DNA of 64,000 bases, from the NCBI GenBank assembly GCA_951217055.1, contig OX578278.1, positions 19,411,605 to 19,475,604 on the forward strand, read 5' to 3'. The translations under genes and the position numbers were made by a program. The stretch is from Gerris lacustris (lineage: Eukaryota; Arthropoda; Insecta; Hemiptera; Gerridae). Every line of letters starts with the position of its first letter. Within the stretch, counting starts at the first letter, position 1. Below the pieces are notes generated by a model. The model did no database searches and was not told the origin of the DNA. It was given only the letters and a program-made list of their open reading frames with translations. This document shows positions 10,462 through 22,379 of the stretch, one piece after another.

Positions 10462-10963
10462 TATTATGTTTACAAATTTCCATGAGGTAGAGAAATAAGT
10501 TGTTAGCAGGACTGAGTTGTTGATATAGGTATGACAAAGGATGCCTTTTTTGGGAAGGCATTTTAGGATGTTAGATGTGATGAGATCATAGCCGGGGGCA
10601 TTATCTCAAGGTAAGTGCTTTATTACGAATGACACATCAGAGGGATTAAAGGCTTTTGGAGGAGGAGAGAGTTGGAGAGGAATTGAGAGGTCTTGGATTA
10701 TATTTCTTGAGTGAACAGGATCAGCAATGCCAGAGTGAGGAGTAAATTGGTGTGATAGATGTTGGGCAAAATGTTCTGCTTTATCTCTATCACTTTTTGC
10801 CCAGGATTGATGAGGTTTAAGGAGAGGGGAAGGGATGATTGTGTTTAAATACTAAAGCATTTAAATATGTGAGAAGAAACGCATGATTTTCAATTAAGCA
10901 TTAGTTAGAAAGAATTAGGTTAAAAATAGTATCTACTATTTATACTAAAATAAAACTTTAATG

Positions 10964-11138
10964 GAAAATGAAAAATAATATTATCCGAGCGGAAATGCTC
11001 CCGGTTTTCTGCAATTCGTGATTCCTGTTGCTCCCTGAAATTGCGAACTGCGTCAATCAACTTTTTCCGCGGGATTTGATTAATGTTCTATCGAATTTCT
11101 TCCTTCAGTTGTTGCAACGAGCGTGGATTCGCGTATAA
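10964..11138 (-). pseudogene. Tc1/mariner-type transposase C-terminal remnant
   Basis: The minus-strand frame from 11138 reads LYANPRSLQQLKEEIR, a stop, then NINQIPRKKLIDAVRNF and a final segment ending NREHFRSDNIIF. 'NP.SL..LK..I' followed by an 'AV.NF' helix and a short basic tail ending 'GGH...II' is the usual C-terminus of insect Tc1/mariner-like DDE transposases. The catalytic part is not seen upstream. It is a dead fragment lying next to, but not part of, the Jockey copy. Confidence 0.6.
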
Positions 11139-11520
11139 GTCAACGTAAAAGAAATATCAAAATCCCGCGTATGCAGCAGCAGAGAGTACCCAGATATATG
11201 CATTTCTGCATTTCAGAAAACGGGGAGTATCTCCACGTTGTGATTTTCTGTTCATGAGCAAATAATGGAGGATCATAAGCTGTAAATTTGTTACAATATA
11301 ACTTTCATTTTGGTTTAAATATATAAAAATTTTGTTTTAAAAATTCGAATACTTTCTTAGTAAGGCTTAAATAAAAACCATGCATATTCTTTACCGGACC
11401 CTGACATTATAGAGACAATAACCATTCTTCATAAACTTCAATCGGATCTATGGAACGTTTTTAGTACAAAATTGACTGAATTTTACAAACCAAACAAACT
11501 AAATAAACTTTTCATAAATT

Positions 11521-12011
11521 ACTACGTTTTTATTAGCTTGCATTCTTGTTTGTTTGTTTGTCCGGTACAAATCTGGCAATCGATTTCTAACTAACTTCCC
11601 GAATAGCTAGACATTTGAAACTTTTACCATAGCTCAGAACACGATGACAATGCATTATTTTAATACGTTAAGCCATCTTTCAGCAGAATTTAATTAGTTT
11701 TCAGCAAATTTCGCTGTGCGGAAAGTTAGTTCGGAAAAAATCCGCAAGTTATTTTATTTGTTTTGCCATATCCAATATTTACGCAATCTTCATTTTGACG
11801 GGTCTCAAATTTGTGATAGATAAACATTGAATGACAGCAAAACAGGAAATATCGATTCTATTATTTATCGATTATATTATTTCAAATATATCGATGGCAT
11901 GCTTTAGATTTGGTGTTGGGGAGATCCGTTGTACAAAGATTTATCCTTTTATAGGTTTAAGATCAGCTCTCTGGATGGTTGTCATTTATGTGAAGTAAAT
12001 AAATTTGGAAC

Positions 12012-12043
<32 letters not shown>

Positions 12044-12148
12044 CAAAAACATTATATATTATATAACAATAACAATTATATTATCAACATTACATACGAT
12101 TCAACAGAACATTTAAAAACGTAGTATATAAAAAGTTCTTTTTATCTT
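11521..12148 (+). repeat. Repeat family R, copy 2
   Basis: It starts ACTACGTTTTTATTAGC and ends AGTTCTTTTTATCTT, in reverse orientation to copies 1, 3 and 5. It contains a run of about 32 T near 12011-12042, where the other copies have 8-10 bases. It includes the TATCGATTATATTATTTC block of the short subfamily and lacks the ~130-bp segment of copies 4 and 5. Confidence 0.85.
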
Positions 12149-12271
12149 AAAATTTTAAACATGATTTTCTTATTAGTGCACTAGAGCGGTAAAATGAAAG
12201 ACCCCTACTTTTTAACAATCGAATTTAAACATAAAATTAAATAAAATAAAACATAAATAAGGCAAGTATGA

Positions 12272-12475
12272 TTGAGTATTGAGTATTCCTGGGCAAAGAA
12301 GGTTCCGCAGGCTAAAGCGGGGTATTTATACACATGGGAACTTTCGCAAGAACCAAGTTCGCCTAGTGTGTTGAGGTTAATGAGCCAAATTCGTGACGAA
12401 CTTGGTATTCCATGGAACTTAGTTTCTATGTGTATATGGAGCTTAACAGGAGGAAGTATGCAAAGGGACATGTAA
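12272..12475 (+). other. Unassigned short open frame, GC richer than surroundings
   Basis: A 67-codon ATG frame overlaps an open frame on the other strand. The sequence is less AT-rich than its flanks. I do not recognise the product. A very loose resemblance of VLRLMSQIRDELGIPWN to part of AlkB-type dioxygenases was noted, but the iron-binding His-Asp pair is not present. It may be a fragment of an old transposon or an exon relic. Confidence 0.2.
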
Positions 12476-12553
12476 CGAATTTTTGGAAAATTAATTTTAG
12501 GTAATCAAAGGGTTGGTGCGGTGCATATGTAAAACCTGTTTTTTAAATGAACT

Positions 12554-13793
12554 CAGTGGCGTAACTAAGAAATCCGGCGCCCTCCCGCAACTTTTGAAAA
12601 TGCGCCCCTCTATAACTTACAAAATTTACCCCCCCCCCCCCCCCTTACCGTTTTCCCCCTCTTTGTTAGTCATTCTGGATCAGATGGAGTGGGGACGATA
12701 AAATAATCTGTAAAAAAATTTAATAACTAAATAATTTATTTAATTTTCAAACAGATTATTATTTCAATTTTTTTAATACTAGTGTACAGCACTATTACAG
12801 TAATAATGTTATTTTTATTTCTTATTAAGATAGTAAAATTGTAATATGTATAAATAAGAAGAACAAACTAACAACCTTGCTCCTTGCTTGAAGACTTGAA
12901 TTGGAATATCTTAGAAAATAGTTTTTAGCGACAAACAGACAGACACGGAAACAAAAATGTTTCCTATTATCTGAAACCGATATCTGTCTTTGAATTTTTG
13001 AAATCTGAGACATCAAATTTGTTGGTTCTTCAGAAAGATCACATAGCTTCTGTTACTTTCGGTAAGGTCGGAAGCAAATTAAAAAAGTGTTTGCTACTGG
13101 AGGAGGAAGATGACGATAGGATATTTTAGTTATCAACAAATTGACGTGGTATCCCCTAGAGTCCCGATGGCTATATAATAGTCTAAAAAATGCACTCACC
13201 TTTTTAAATGAATTCTTCACTAAAATAATTTAATTCTACGCACAAATTAACTGAACGTAGAATAAGAAATAAAAAATAGCAGAGCTTTCTAGCGAAAGGA
13301 AAGTTAAAATTCACAGCAAAATACACAACCACCCCGCACGAGAGCTATAACTAGAACTGAACCGAGCTGAGTTGGATACATGTGATTAATAGATAACAAA
13401 TCTTAAATTAAGGGAAGGGTAGAAAAGATAAAAACTCTAAAGGGAGGTAAAATTTGCTAGGGGAGAAAAGAGTTAGAAACTAAATACAAAGAGGTTGTGA
13501 TAAGGAAAAAGAAGTAAGAAGGGTTAATATACTTACCCATATAATTATAATTATAGGTACAGTGACACTTAGCTTGGAAACCTAACTGAGCTCTAAATCA
13601 TAACATCTCAACAAATTCTCACTCTGATGTAAACTCTTCATTTGTTTTATCTCTCGTTATAAAAATAATTCTGCCCACATAGTTTCTTTTAATATATATT
13701 ATTAAATATTATTGTTTACTCATTTTTCGGCGCCCCCTAGACCAGGCGCCCCCCCGCACCGCGGGGTTGGCGGGGGCGCTATTTACGCCACTG
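12554..13793. mobile_element. Non-autonomous hAT-type element with 8-bp TSD
   Basis: The left end CAGTGGCGTAACTA and the right end, complement CAGTGGCGTAAATA, match at 13 of 14 bases. The element is flanked by perfect 8-bp duplications, AATGAACT, at 12546-12553 and 13794-13801. The 8-bp duplication and the CAGTGGCG terminus are hAT hallmarks. It is 1,240 bp long with GC-rich ends and an AT-rich core and has no transposase frame. It includes a poly-C run near 12630 and contains an F2 copy, so it is nested. Confidence 0.92.
12934..13074 (+). repeat. Repeat family F2, copy f (inside hAT element)
   Basis: It has the CAGACAGACACGGAAACAA tract, the GATATCTGTCTTTGAATT block and the F2 3' hairpin with GCTTCTGTTAC and GGTCGGAAGC arms. 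Its position inside the hAT element indicates later insertion, unless the hAT captured it. Confidence 0.7.
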
Positions 13794-14105
13794 AATGAAC
13801 TCTACGTTTTTGATGATCTTTTGATCATGATCAACCTATATCGTAATTATGTTGAAAGTAAGTTAAACATTTTCTGATGCGGGGAATCGGAAAAAACAAT
13901 TTATTTCTTTTAAAATGAATTATTCATGTGTAAAATTATGTTTTTAACAAATTGATTTATTCTTGGTGTTTAGATTCAAAGGATCTTTAGCATAAAGCTC
14001 TGTATTCTGCCAATAAGGTTTTATCTAAAACGAGCAATAACCACATTGTTAGTACTTAGTAAATTTTGGAAGACACTTCAGATTTTCAATCCCGTCACCA
14101 AGATG

Positions 14106-14631
14106 AATAGTCCAGGAGACAGCGTGTAAAAAGTGTCTGACTAACTTCAAGCTAGAATTTTGTGTATAAGTAAATATTTTGGTGTCTTTTAAGACTATGT
14201 GGTCGGCTAAGTTCTCCTGCGGGACAAAGCTTGGCAATAGGCATTTGAAAAAAAACAAAAAAAACCGGTGGAGTGCGGCCATGTCCCACCCTTTATGGTG
14301 GACTATGTAATTTTCATGATCCTGAGTACGAACTTAGTAGACCAAAAATCAAGTTGATGATAGTTCGTTACTTAAAAGGTTAGTCATTCAAATATTACTC
14401 AAAATCTAAGAGGTCCTATCAAGTGACAAACTACTATTAACATGATTTTTGGTCTACTAACTAAGTTAGTACTCAGGATCAAGAATCACAATGTTCACCA
14501 TAAATGCTTATTGCCAAGCTATGTCCCGCAGACGAACGTAGCCAACCACATATTCTTAAAAGGCACCAAAAGATTTACTTATAAACAAAATTCTAGCTTG
14601 ACACTATTTCGCACGCAACCACTTGGACTAT
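14106..14631. repeat. Foldback element with ~200-bp arms
   Basis: The arms (about 14106-14348 and 14440-14631) are diverged reverse complements. Examples are CAAGCTAGAATTTTGTG against CAAAATTCTAGCTTG, and TTGGCAATAG against TATTGCCAAG. The middle has ATGATTTTTGGTCTACTAA near 14441 facing TTAGTAGACCAAAAATCAAG near 14334. The two short open frames lie one in each arm and are mirror images of a repeat, not genes. Confidence 0.75.
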
Positions 14632-14659
14632 TACAAAGAAACTTTTATTAGTACTATTC

Positions 14660-15720
14660 GGAAGTTATCTTGCTATTTTGTTCATAGTGGGTTATAATAT
14701 GATTGTTTTTTTTACTAAGGGTAAGAGTAGAATTTACCTAGAATTATAGAAAATAAAGTTAATAAACACGACAGATTCATAAATTTGTGACTTTTTTTTA
14801 AATTAATCTATTTCCAAAATTTTCCAGTCTGATACAATTTTTCAAATTTACCTATAACATTGATATCAAAAGAGAAATATTATTGTTTGTTTAGTATCTA
14901 CTACTTTTAAATATTTTGTAAAAATATTTTCCTTGAAAATTGTTGCCAAATTATTTATATTGTTAGGATAATATGTTCCAGCGCTGAATCGATGACTACG
15001 TTGCATCAAATGCGATTGTATTACGCAGAATATTGTATCTAATCTGAGTTGTATCACTTCGTGCTTCTTGTTTGTAATCATGTTTATTGTTTGCCATCAT
15101 TATGGAAAACTTGATACAAAGTTGCGTAATATTTCCTAGTCTGAACGATGTCATCGTATATAACAAGGAGTAAAGGAATCAGTTCACCTTTAACCTTTAA
15201 CTTATTTAACCTTTCAGTTATCTCCGCCTTTCATATTATCACTCAGTTTTACTCACTTTGAGACATATTCATATTTTAAATCCCTTACCCATCTTGTCTC
15301 AAATGCAAAAAACCAAAAGTGTATTTTCCACTGAGAAAAGCTTTCGTCCACACAGTTGTTTCTGCAAATTGGAAAAACAAATTTGATGCAATATATTTCT
15401 AACAAGGTTACATGATCATAAAAATATTATTATCAAACATACATTTTATTTATAACAAAATAAAATATTTTTCATGAAAGAATGAATTCAAGGTGAATAT
15501 TCTTTGACAGAAATTAATTTATATAAACACGTAAAATGAAAACCAATACATCCGTCGAACAGAAACTATGAAAAAGAACCGGCTGTTCCTACGACTACCA
15601 ACACAAAAAAACATAAACTTTAATAATAATAAATAATGATGTTGTAAATTAATAATTGTATGATAATTAAATATTGTGTTAATGTTGGGATAACCTCTTT
15701 GGACAAAATAAATAGCAAGA
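14660..15720. other. Intergenic sequence, nothing recognised
   Basis: AT-rich, with no gene, RNA or repeat end recognised. Confidence 0.4.
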
Positions 15721-17233
15721 GGGTCATTTTCGCAAAAAAAAGTGACACTTTCACTGTCGGCGAGTTCAGAAATGTATTACTTACACACTTCATAATTAAA
15801 AAATCTACAACCCCACAAATATTTTTCTACAGATTAAATTCGTCATTTTGGTGTAGTCAGATTCTTGAATATCCTTTTTAGGGAGGAGAAATTTAAATTT
15901 ATATATACTAAAAGATCACGATATAGTTACGTCCCAGCCCCTTTTAACTTTAGTTCTCATGCTCAAAAAATATTTTTCTTTTACATTCTAACTATGATCC
16001 TAGATAGGAAATATAATGTAGTTTGTGATACTAAATATAATTTCTTTCTTATTTCGGTGTAACTGACTTGTCGGGAATTTAATAAAAAAGGCATGTCCCA
16101 GCATTCGGTCACGATAGTTACGTCAAAATAGTTGCCAAGAAATTGGCTGCACTGTTTGACTGAGGAGGGGATTTCAGTGTTTTACAGATAAAATAATCAT
16201 TCCTTTATAACCTAAAGTTGGTCTCCGCGTCTTCTGAAGTAAGCCTCGGTCACAAAACAATTTTCTTCAAAAATCATGGGGCGTATGTTTATTCAAAGTC
16301 ACAATAGTTACCATACATTTTAGTACTTAAAAGTGCATTTAAAGCTTTTTAACATTTTTTGGGAATACCCCAGTAGTATACAGAAAACTTATGCTTTCCT
16401 TTGAAAGCATTAATACATTAGGGTGGCTTGGCCGCCATGTTTTAGTTTATAATTCACGATAATTACTTGTCCCGATAGTTACTTTTCACATACATATTCT
16501 TGTATAGATGTTCAGCGTCAAAATAAAGTACTAGTTGGCTCAGAATTATCTGTGTCACTTTTTTTGAAAATGCCCCTTTAACTATTTTATCATTCCCAAC
16601 TTTAGAGGAACACCCCACTTGTCTCAATAGTTACCCAGGAACAAGATAGATGTCACATTAGTTATTAGTTACCCAGCGTACTACATGTCACGATAGTTTC
16701 TAAAACAATTGAATTTAAATTGGTTATTTTTTAAAATAAAAAAAATTTGTCCTCATCATAGAGTTGAGAGAGTACAATGACTTATTTAGGAAATTAAATC
16801 AAATTAACAAACAAAAATTTCTATGACCAGGAACTTTAATTAAAGGAACTTGAACGGTAACTATCGTGACAAAATTATAATTAATTAATTTTTTGACAAA
16901 TTAAAACCAATTTAGGAAATGTCCTGAGTAGACAATAAATAATATTGGTTTGAGTCTGTGTGACGATTTCCAGGTGGTAAATATCATTTTACAAATCGGT
17001 AAGTTGAAGAAAATTCCGGTAACTATTGTGACTAAAAAACTTGACTTTTTTTATTTAATAATTGATAATAAATAGAAAAACTTAAAAAATCCCGCGACCC
17101 ACATACATATTCTTGTTGTATAGATGTTCAGCATAAAAAAAAGCACTAGCTGAATCAAAATCTGAAAAATAAATTTTGGGCATAAAGGTTTGCTCAGAAT
17201 TGTCAAAGAGCCACTTTTTTTTTAAAATGACCC
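15721..17233 (-). mobile_element. TIR element E-A with dispersed GTCACGATAGTTAC motifs
   Basis: It starts GGGTCATTTTCGCAAAAA and ends TTTAAAATGACCC. It is about 1.5 kb long and is the reverse-orientation partner of E-B (33082-34596), with roughly 85-90% identity by eye over the parts compared. A 14-bp motif, consensus GTCACGATAGTTAC, occurs about ten times with 0-4 changes, near 15915, 16106, 16299, 16455, 16470, 16621, 16650 and 16689. It then appears in the opposite orientation near 16855 and 17018. There is no credible coding frame. A second terminus-like block, GTGTCACTTTTTTTGAAAAT, lies inside near 16552. The superfamily is not known. Confidence 0.8.
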
Positions 17234-19355
17234 AAAAGACATTTGTTTATATGAGTTACAATAAATATATATATAAAAAAAACTGTATGAAATTTTTACT
17301 TTTTAATTTTTTTTATCTATTTTATAAATGAAACTGAACGACACAAATTATCATTGTTTTTTAATTCACCTTATAAATGTAGGGGAAAAATGTTATTTAA
17401 TAATCAAAATTAATTTCTTTTTTTTTCTCTCTAATAAGTACAATTTTTTAAAACCTAATTATTAATAAAAATACTTACATAATTACAAGTAGTAGTCGTA
17501 TCAATTTTTTAAATCATCAGATTAAAATCCATATAATCAACTAACGATTATATACAAATTTTTTAGTGATCAGAGTGCGGTTCCAAGTTGGGATAAAACA
17601 AAAAATATATAAATCGGTCTTCGGATAGACATTTCTTACAAAGAAGATAAAGTTGCTGAAATAGCCAGGAATTGCATTCGATTAGAATGTGAATTTCAGA
17701 GAAAAGACAAATTTTGAAAGATTTAATCACCATATGGCGCCGCTGCCCACACCTGGCCAAACCATAACAATCTTTTGAAATCCTAATTCAGTCACACATT
17801 CCTCCGTCACGAAATAGATCTGGTTAGCTAGATCAATATCCTCTTTAATAAATTTTAGATTCTTCAAGATATTTAATTAAATTATCTTCTATATAACTAA
17901 CTAACAGCTGGCTCTTTTTCATAGTTTTAGTTCGACGGATATATTGGACTTTATTACACGTCTTTTTATAAGTTAATTTCTGTCAAAATAAATTCACTTC
18001 AAATACACTCTTTCAATACTACAATATTTTCTTTTATAAAGAAGATATATAACGAGATAATTGATCCATCGAAATATTGAAATACATTTTGATTATGTAG
18101 CAATTATTATCAAATAAATTGTATCAAATCAAAAATAGTTTATAAATGTTATTTTGTTGGCTTTTAGCATTGATACAGTTAACGTAAAAGTAAATACTGT
18201 AAGCCGTACGTAGAGAAGGTTAAGTTACCCAATTCATGTTGTATCTCTAGGTTCTCCTTAAAGGTTTGGGTGATTTTGAGACTACAATCAGTGCCTTAGA
18301 GCAGGTACAGGTGCAAAGTGCAGTTACAGGACCTTATTACAACGAAAATTGTAATAATTTGGGTCTTTATTTTTTAGTCTTGATCATGCAACATATTGTT
18401 ATAACATGAAGGGTATCAACCACTTACTCTATGTAATCATCAAAGTGTGATCATATTCATCATCATATTCCATGAAAAGACGAATGTTACCTTTAAAGAA
18501 TATCGATATGCACGTTTGAAAAACTATATGAATAAAGGTGGAAAATAATTTATGAAAACATATATATAAAATAGGAATTGTAGCCAAGTATTGAAAGTTT
18601 AAATATTCGAAGGAGGAATGATGTAACAAGTGTCATCCAGCAGAAGGAGGTCAGAAGGAAATTTGGAGAGGGTCAGAGGGCCCCGAGGGCTCTTCTCAAT
18701 TTCAAGGGTTTAGAGCAGTGGAGAGGTCCCAGGGAGAGGTAAGGGGGGTACAATGAATCCTAATAACAGCCCTCATAGCATCAGGTGGCCACGACAAACT
18801 AAGTAAGCAATACAAAACTTCTTATTTACCCTTTCATCATTTAAAAAAGTATCGAACATAGAAGAGGTATCGAAACAGGGTCCCATGAATTTCCAGTTCA
18901 GCGTATTTACCAAATTGAGCTTCGATGGAGCATTGATACTTAAGTCGTGGCAGGAGATGGGTCGTTCTTCTATGAACGGGTCAGATAAATAACCCGTTCC
19001 TCGAATTTACTGTTTTACTGAACCGTTCTTCTTTAAACATTTCTGACCGGACACCAGACCACCAGCATCTGATAATTAATTAAAAATTGAAGTTGTTAAT
19101 TTTTAAAAAGAAAATGATCGATGACTTAGTTAAAATATAATTGGTTTTTAATGAAATATCACATTAATAATTAAGTGCTTGTATGAGCTTTAAGAAATGT
19201 TGATACTTACTAGTAGTGATAAGGTGCATAAAGCAATTTGCATTTTGCTCTTACATCGGCCATACTTGTTTTTATTATGACTACCAGGACAAATGTTTTC
19301 TGAAAAAATTACATATTCTAAATCTTCCTGAAGAAGAAGCTCAATAATAACATGT
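17234..19355. other. Intergenic sequence; small GC-rich patch at 18650-18760
   Basis: Mostly AT-rich with no gene recognised. At 18650-18760 is a GGAGAGGGTCAGAGGGCCCC-type patch of higher GC that could be a decayed retrotransposon piece. No conserved motif could be read in any frame. Confidence 0.35.
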
Positions 19356-19360
19356 AACAT

Positions 19361-19508
19361 GCCATTTAAGCTTTTAAGCATGAACTTTATTTCGGCGATA
19401 TTTGTTTTCAAAATGCCATGTAAGCATAAACTTTATTTCGGCCATATTTTCTTTCAAAATGCCATTTAAGGATAAACTTTATTTCGGCCATATTTTCTTT
19501 CAAAATGC
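19361..19508. repeat. Tandem repeat, 46-bp unit, ~3 copies
   Basis: Units contain AAACTTTATTTCGGCCATAT and TTTCAAAATGCCAT. The second and third units are 46 bp and nearly identical, and the first is 54 bp and more diverged. It lies within a wider area rich in 'CGCCATATTGG'-like blocks. Confidence 0.85.
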
Positions 19509-19779
19509 AGGTAACTTTTTCATTAAAAATGAAAATATTGTTATAGTTACTATAAAATATTGGTAGTTATTCTTGTCCTACTTTTCAACGCCTATTTATA
19601 ACTAACTGAGTATAACTTGTCATGCTGACTAATAACTTTTACATTAGTCGTACGCCGTATTGGCCTCCATCTTGAAAATATGAAATGTGAAATTTTAATA
19701 ATTGCATATTCTTTTCCCACTCTTCAAGACCTTTAAAGCGACGTGTAACTATGTCATGCTGCCTAAAAAATGATGCTCT

Positions 19780-20335
19780 TTTAGTCATCCGCCATATTGG
19801 CCACGATCTTGAAAATATTAAGTGTAAAATTTCCAAAAACTATACACGTCTAAAAACTTTCAAATGATGAGAAGCACTAGAGTGCCAAATTCGTTCATTA
19901 ACCAATTTTTACGCCAGTTGCCGTTAGAAGAATCATAATCTTTTAAATTTCTAAGTCTCTGAAATGAAGATCTCACTACGCTGCGCTGTTTCAAAAAATG
20001 ACTGACAAGCAGGGTTTCTCTGGATTTCCTCCTAATCCTGTGCTGCCAAGAAAAGTTTTTCTATTATTAAAAACTAAAAATTCTTTTACTCATCCGCCAT
20101 ATTGATCACGATCTTGAAAATATTAAATGTAACATTTCTAAAAATTGTTCATTTCTAAAAACTTTCAAATAATGAGATGCACTGTAGTGTGCGAAATATC
20201 TTTCATCAATAAATTTTTACGCCAGTTCCCTTTAGACAAATAAACACAATTTTAAAATTTCTAAGTCTCTGAAATGATGATCTCACTACGCTCTTTCAAT
20301 TTATGACTGACAAACAGTGTTCTCTGGATTTCCTA
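19780..20335 (+). repeat. Direct duplication, two ~250-bp units
   Basis: Units at about 19780-20030 and 20085-20335 both begin TCATCCGCCATATTG. They share GATCTTGAAAATATTAA, ATTTTTACGCCAGTT and CTCTGGATTTCCT in the same order. A third, partial start (GTATTGGCCTCCATCTTGA) lies near 19655. No coding frame is shared between units. Confidence 0.75.
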
Positions 20336-20339
20336 CTTA

Positions 20340-21990
20340 TAATCCTTCAATGATCAGATAATTAGACTAATCCCGAAATCTACAGTTCATGAAAGCATAA
20401 TCCCTAAATATTGGTACCATAAAAGGTCTACTCCTGATATCTAAGGTACACTGAAGTATAATCCAGACATGTCAGGAAAGAGAGTTTAAGTTCGAAATAT
20501 TGGGATCATGAAAATCTAGTAACATATGAGAGATAATATGTCATGATTAAAGAACCATTTGCGCAAGGGATTTTGGTTATTTATTTAAATGATATTCACT
20601 ATAAAAATAAAAGAAATAATGTAGTAGATAAATACAAAAACAAACAAACAGAAAATTATATATTTGCAAAATGGTATTTTCACTTGAACAGAAATAGGGT
20701 GAAAATTCATCGAATACACTTTCTCTCGAGGGAGTCAAGTCTGAATTGCACATCCTCATCCCCCCTCCCCTACTCTAATACCATAACAGTGTATAACATG
20801 TGTTAAAAATCAGGCAAAGGGTTGCAAAAATTCAACGAGCAAACAAAGAGAAAAAGCGCACGAGATAGAGAGAAAAAAAAGGGGTTGCTCCGTAGTTGAA
20901 AATGAATGCATTACAAAATGTACCCAGATACCAGTAGAAAGTATAGAACAAAAGGGTCATCTGTAGTGAGAAAGAGTTGGCAAAGTAGTTGAGGAAAAAA
21001 GTAAAGAAGATAAAATAGTGAAGCAATATGTGGAGGTTTAAACCCTCTGGAGCTAAGCTACATGGAGGAATCAACGTAGAAGCGAAAATTGAGAGAGGGA
21101 AAAGAGACTGAAATAAAAAGAAAACCGGGAAACACTGCAAATTGGGTTAAACTTAAGGTTATTGAAGAAGGTTACAAGCAAAATCAAGGTGTAAGTTCCC
21201 TACAAAATACCAATAATGTAACCCAGAATTCAAGCTATGGGAAGAGTAAATATACTAGTTTAAACATATATATCTATAACATATGTAAATTGAATTCTTG
21301 ATTTGTATAGATCAGAATAAATAGGTCATATTATAAACATGTTTTTATGTTTTGAATACCATAAGGAGAGACATCGCTATTTCTGGAGAAACTAATTGGC
21401 ATTGCAATGCAATAAATATAGAATCAGAATCTGAGTTGTATTTTAACACTCTTTTGTACGGAATTTCTAAATCTATAACTAGTTATTTTGATACTATAAC
21501 CTGATTCTAACCTCCTATTTTATTTATTCATACACAAAAAAAGAACAAATTAGATGTCGACATAATAGCGCACTAAAATACTGACCAACAGGCACAATGG
21601 TAACCAAAAAAAAGAGTATATACTTATAGGTATATAGTATATACTTATAGGTATATAGTATATATATAGGTTATAGTATATACTTATATACCTATACATT
21701 ATGTGAAGAGGTTGGTGTTGTATTAGGCCAATTGTGTGTACATAATACATACATAGGAATATTACATTATATGCATGACGCTTTTACCACAGGGGTTATA
21801 CTCTGCAATGTAAGGATGGTGAAAAAAGAAAGGAAAATGATAAATAAATAAAAGTTATTGAAAAAGCAATGTTAGTTAATCATACATATATGAATATTAT
21901 TGTACCAAACTTTGAGTGCTAAGTGCAGCATTTACTTGATTCTTTTAGCTCAGTCAAAATATATGTCTGCGTGAACGGCCTCTTGTCCGA
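20340..21990. other. Intergenic sequence with TATA-type minisatellite
   Basis: At 21613-21690 the phrase GTATATACTTATAGGTATATA repeats about three times. The rest has no recognised feature. Short frames at 20543-20806 and 20832-21140 have simple composition and are not supported. Confidence 0.4.
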
Positions 21991-22001
21991 TGCGGTCTCT
22001 A

Positions 22002-22363
22002 AAGGTGGCCACGCAGACGTAGTTCTTTTTTGGCAGTTTTAACTGTACGGGTAAAGGTAAAACGGTCGGTGTGTGGCTAAAAACCGTCCTTCTTGCCGGC
22101 GTTCAAAAATATCTGCTGCAGCTTGATTTTAACCGTCTTTTTTTAACGTGTCGTTCAAATCAGCTCTTGTGTGGGACGACGTAGTCAAAAAGTTTTATGG
22201 CTACCTTCGTTGTTCGTGTTTACCCGTACGGTTTTACCCATACGGGTAAAACTGCCAAAAAAGAACGACCTCTGTGACTACCTTCATTGTTCGTGTTTAT
22301 CCGTACAGTTTTACCCATACGGTTAAAAATGCCAAAAAAGAACGACGTATGTGGGGCTACCTT
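22002..22363. mobile_element. MITE, ~362 bp, TA-flanked, GTTCTTTTTTGGCA ends
   Basis: The left end AAGGTGGCCACGCAGACGTA and the complement of the right end AAGGTAGCCCCACATACGTC stay similar for about 50 bp, through GTTCTTTTTTGGCA and TTTTAAC. TA lies on each side (22000-22001, 22364-22365). A 69-71-bp internal unit starting CTACCTTC is duplicated at 22201 and 22278. It has no coding capacity. The family may be Tc1/mariner-like on the TA flank alone. Confidence 0.7.
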
Positions 22364-22379
22364 TACTTTACTTAGTCGA

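Larger units (their letters stand above)
9121..10848 (-). mobile_element. Jockey-type LINE, 5'-truncated and decayed
   Basis: Read on the minus strand, conceptual translation in changing frames gives reverse-transcriptase blocks in the right order. They are a W.KSDRDKAEHFAQ segment near 10790, NAPGYDLITSNIL near 10600, FYRPISLLP near 10420, FLDEAQAFDR near 10200, AGVPQGSILAP near 10040, the catalytic FTDD at 9951-9962, RYLGLHLDRRLTW near 9720, and a C-terminus stopping at 9292-9294. The 3' end has AATAAA at 9142-9147 and an A-rich tail running into (AT)n. There are several frameshifts, an in-frame TGA before NAPG, and stops after the catalytic block. The endonuclease and ORF1 are absent. It is a dead 5'-truncated copy. 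Confidence 0.85.
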
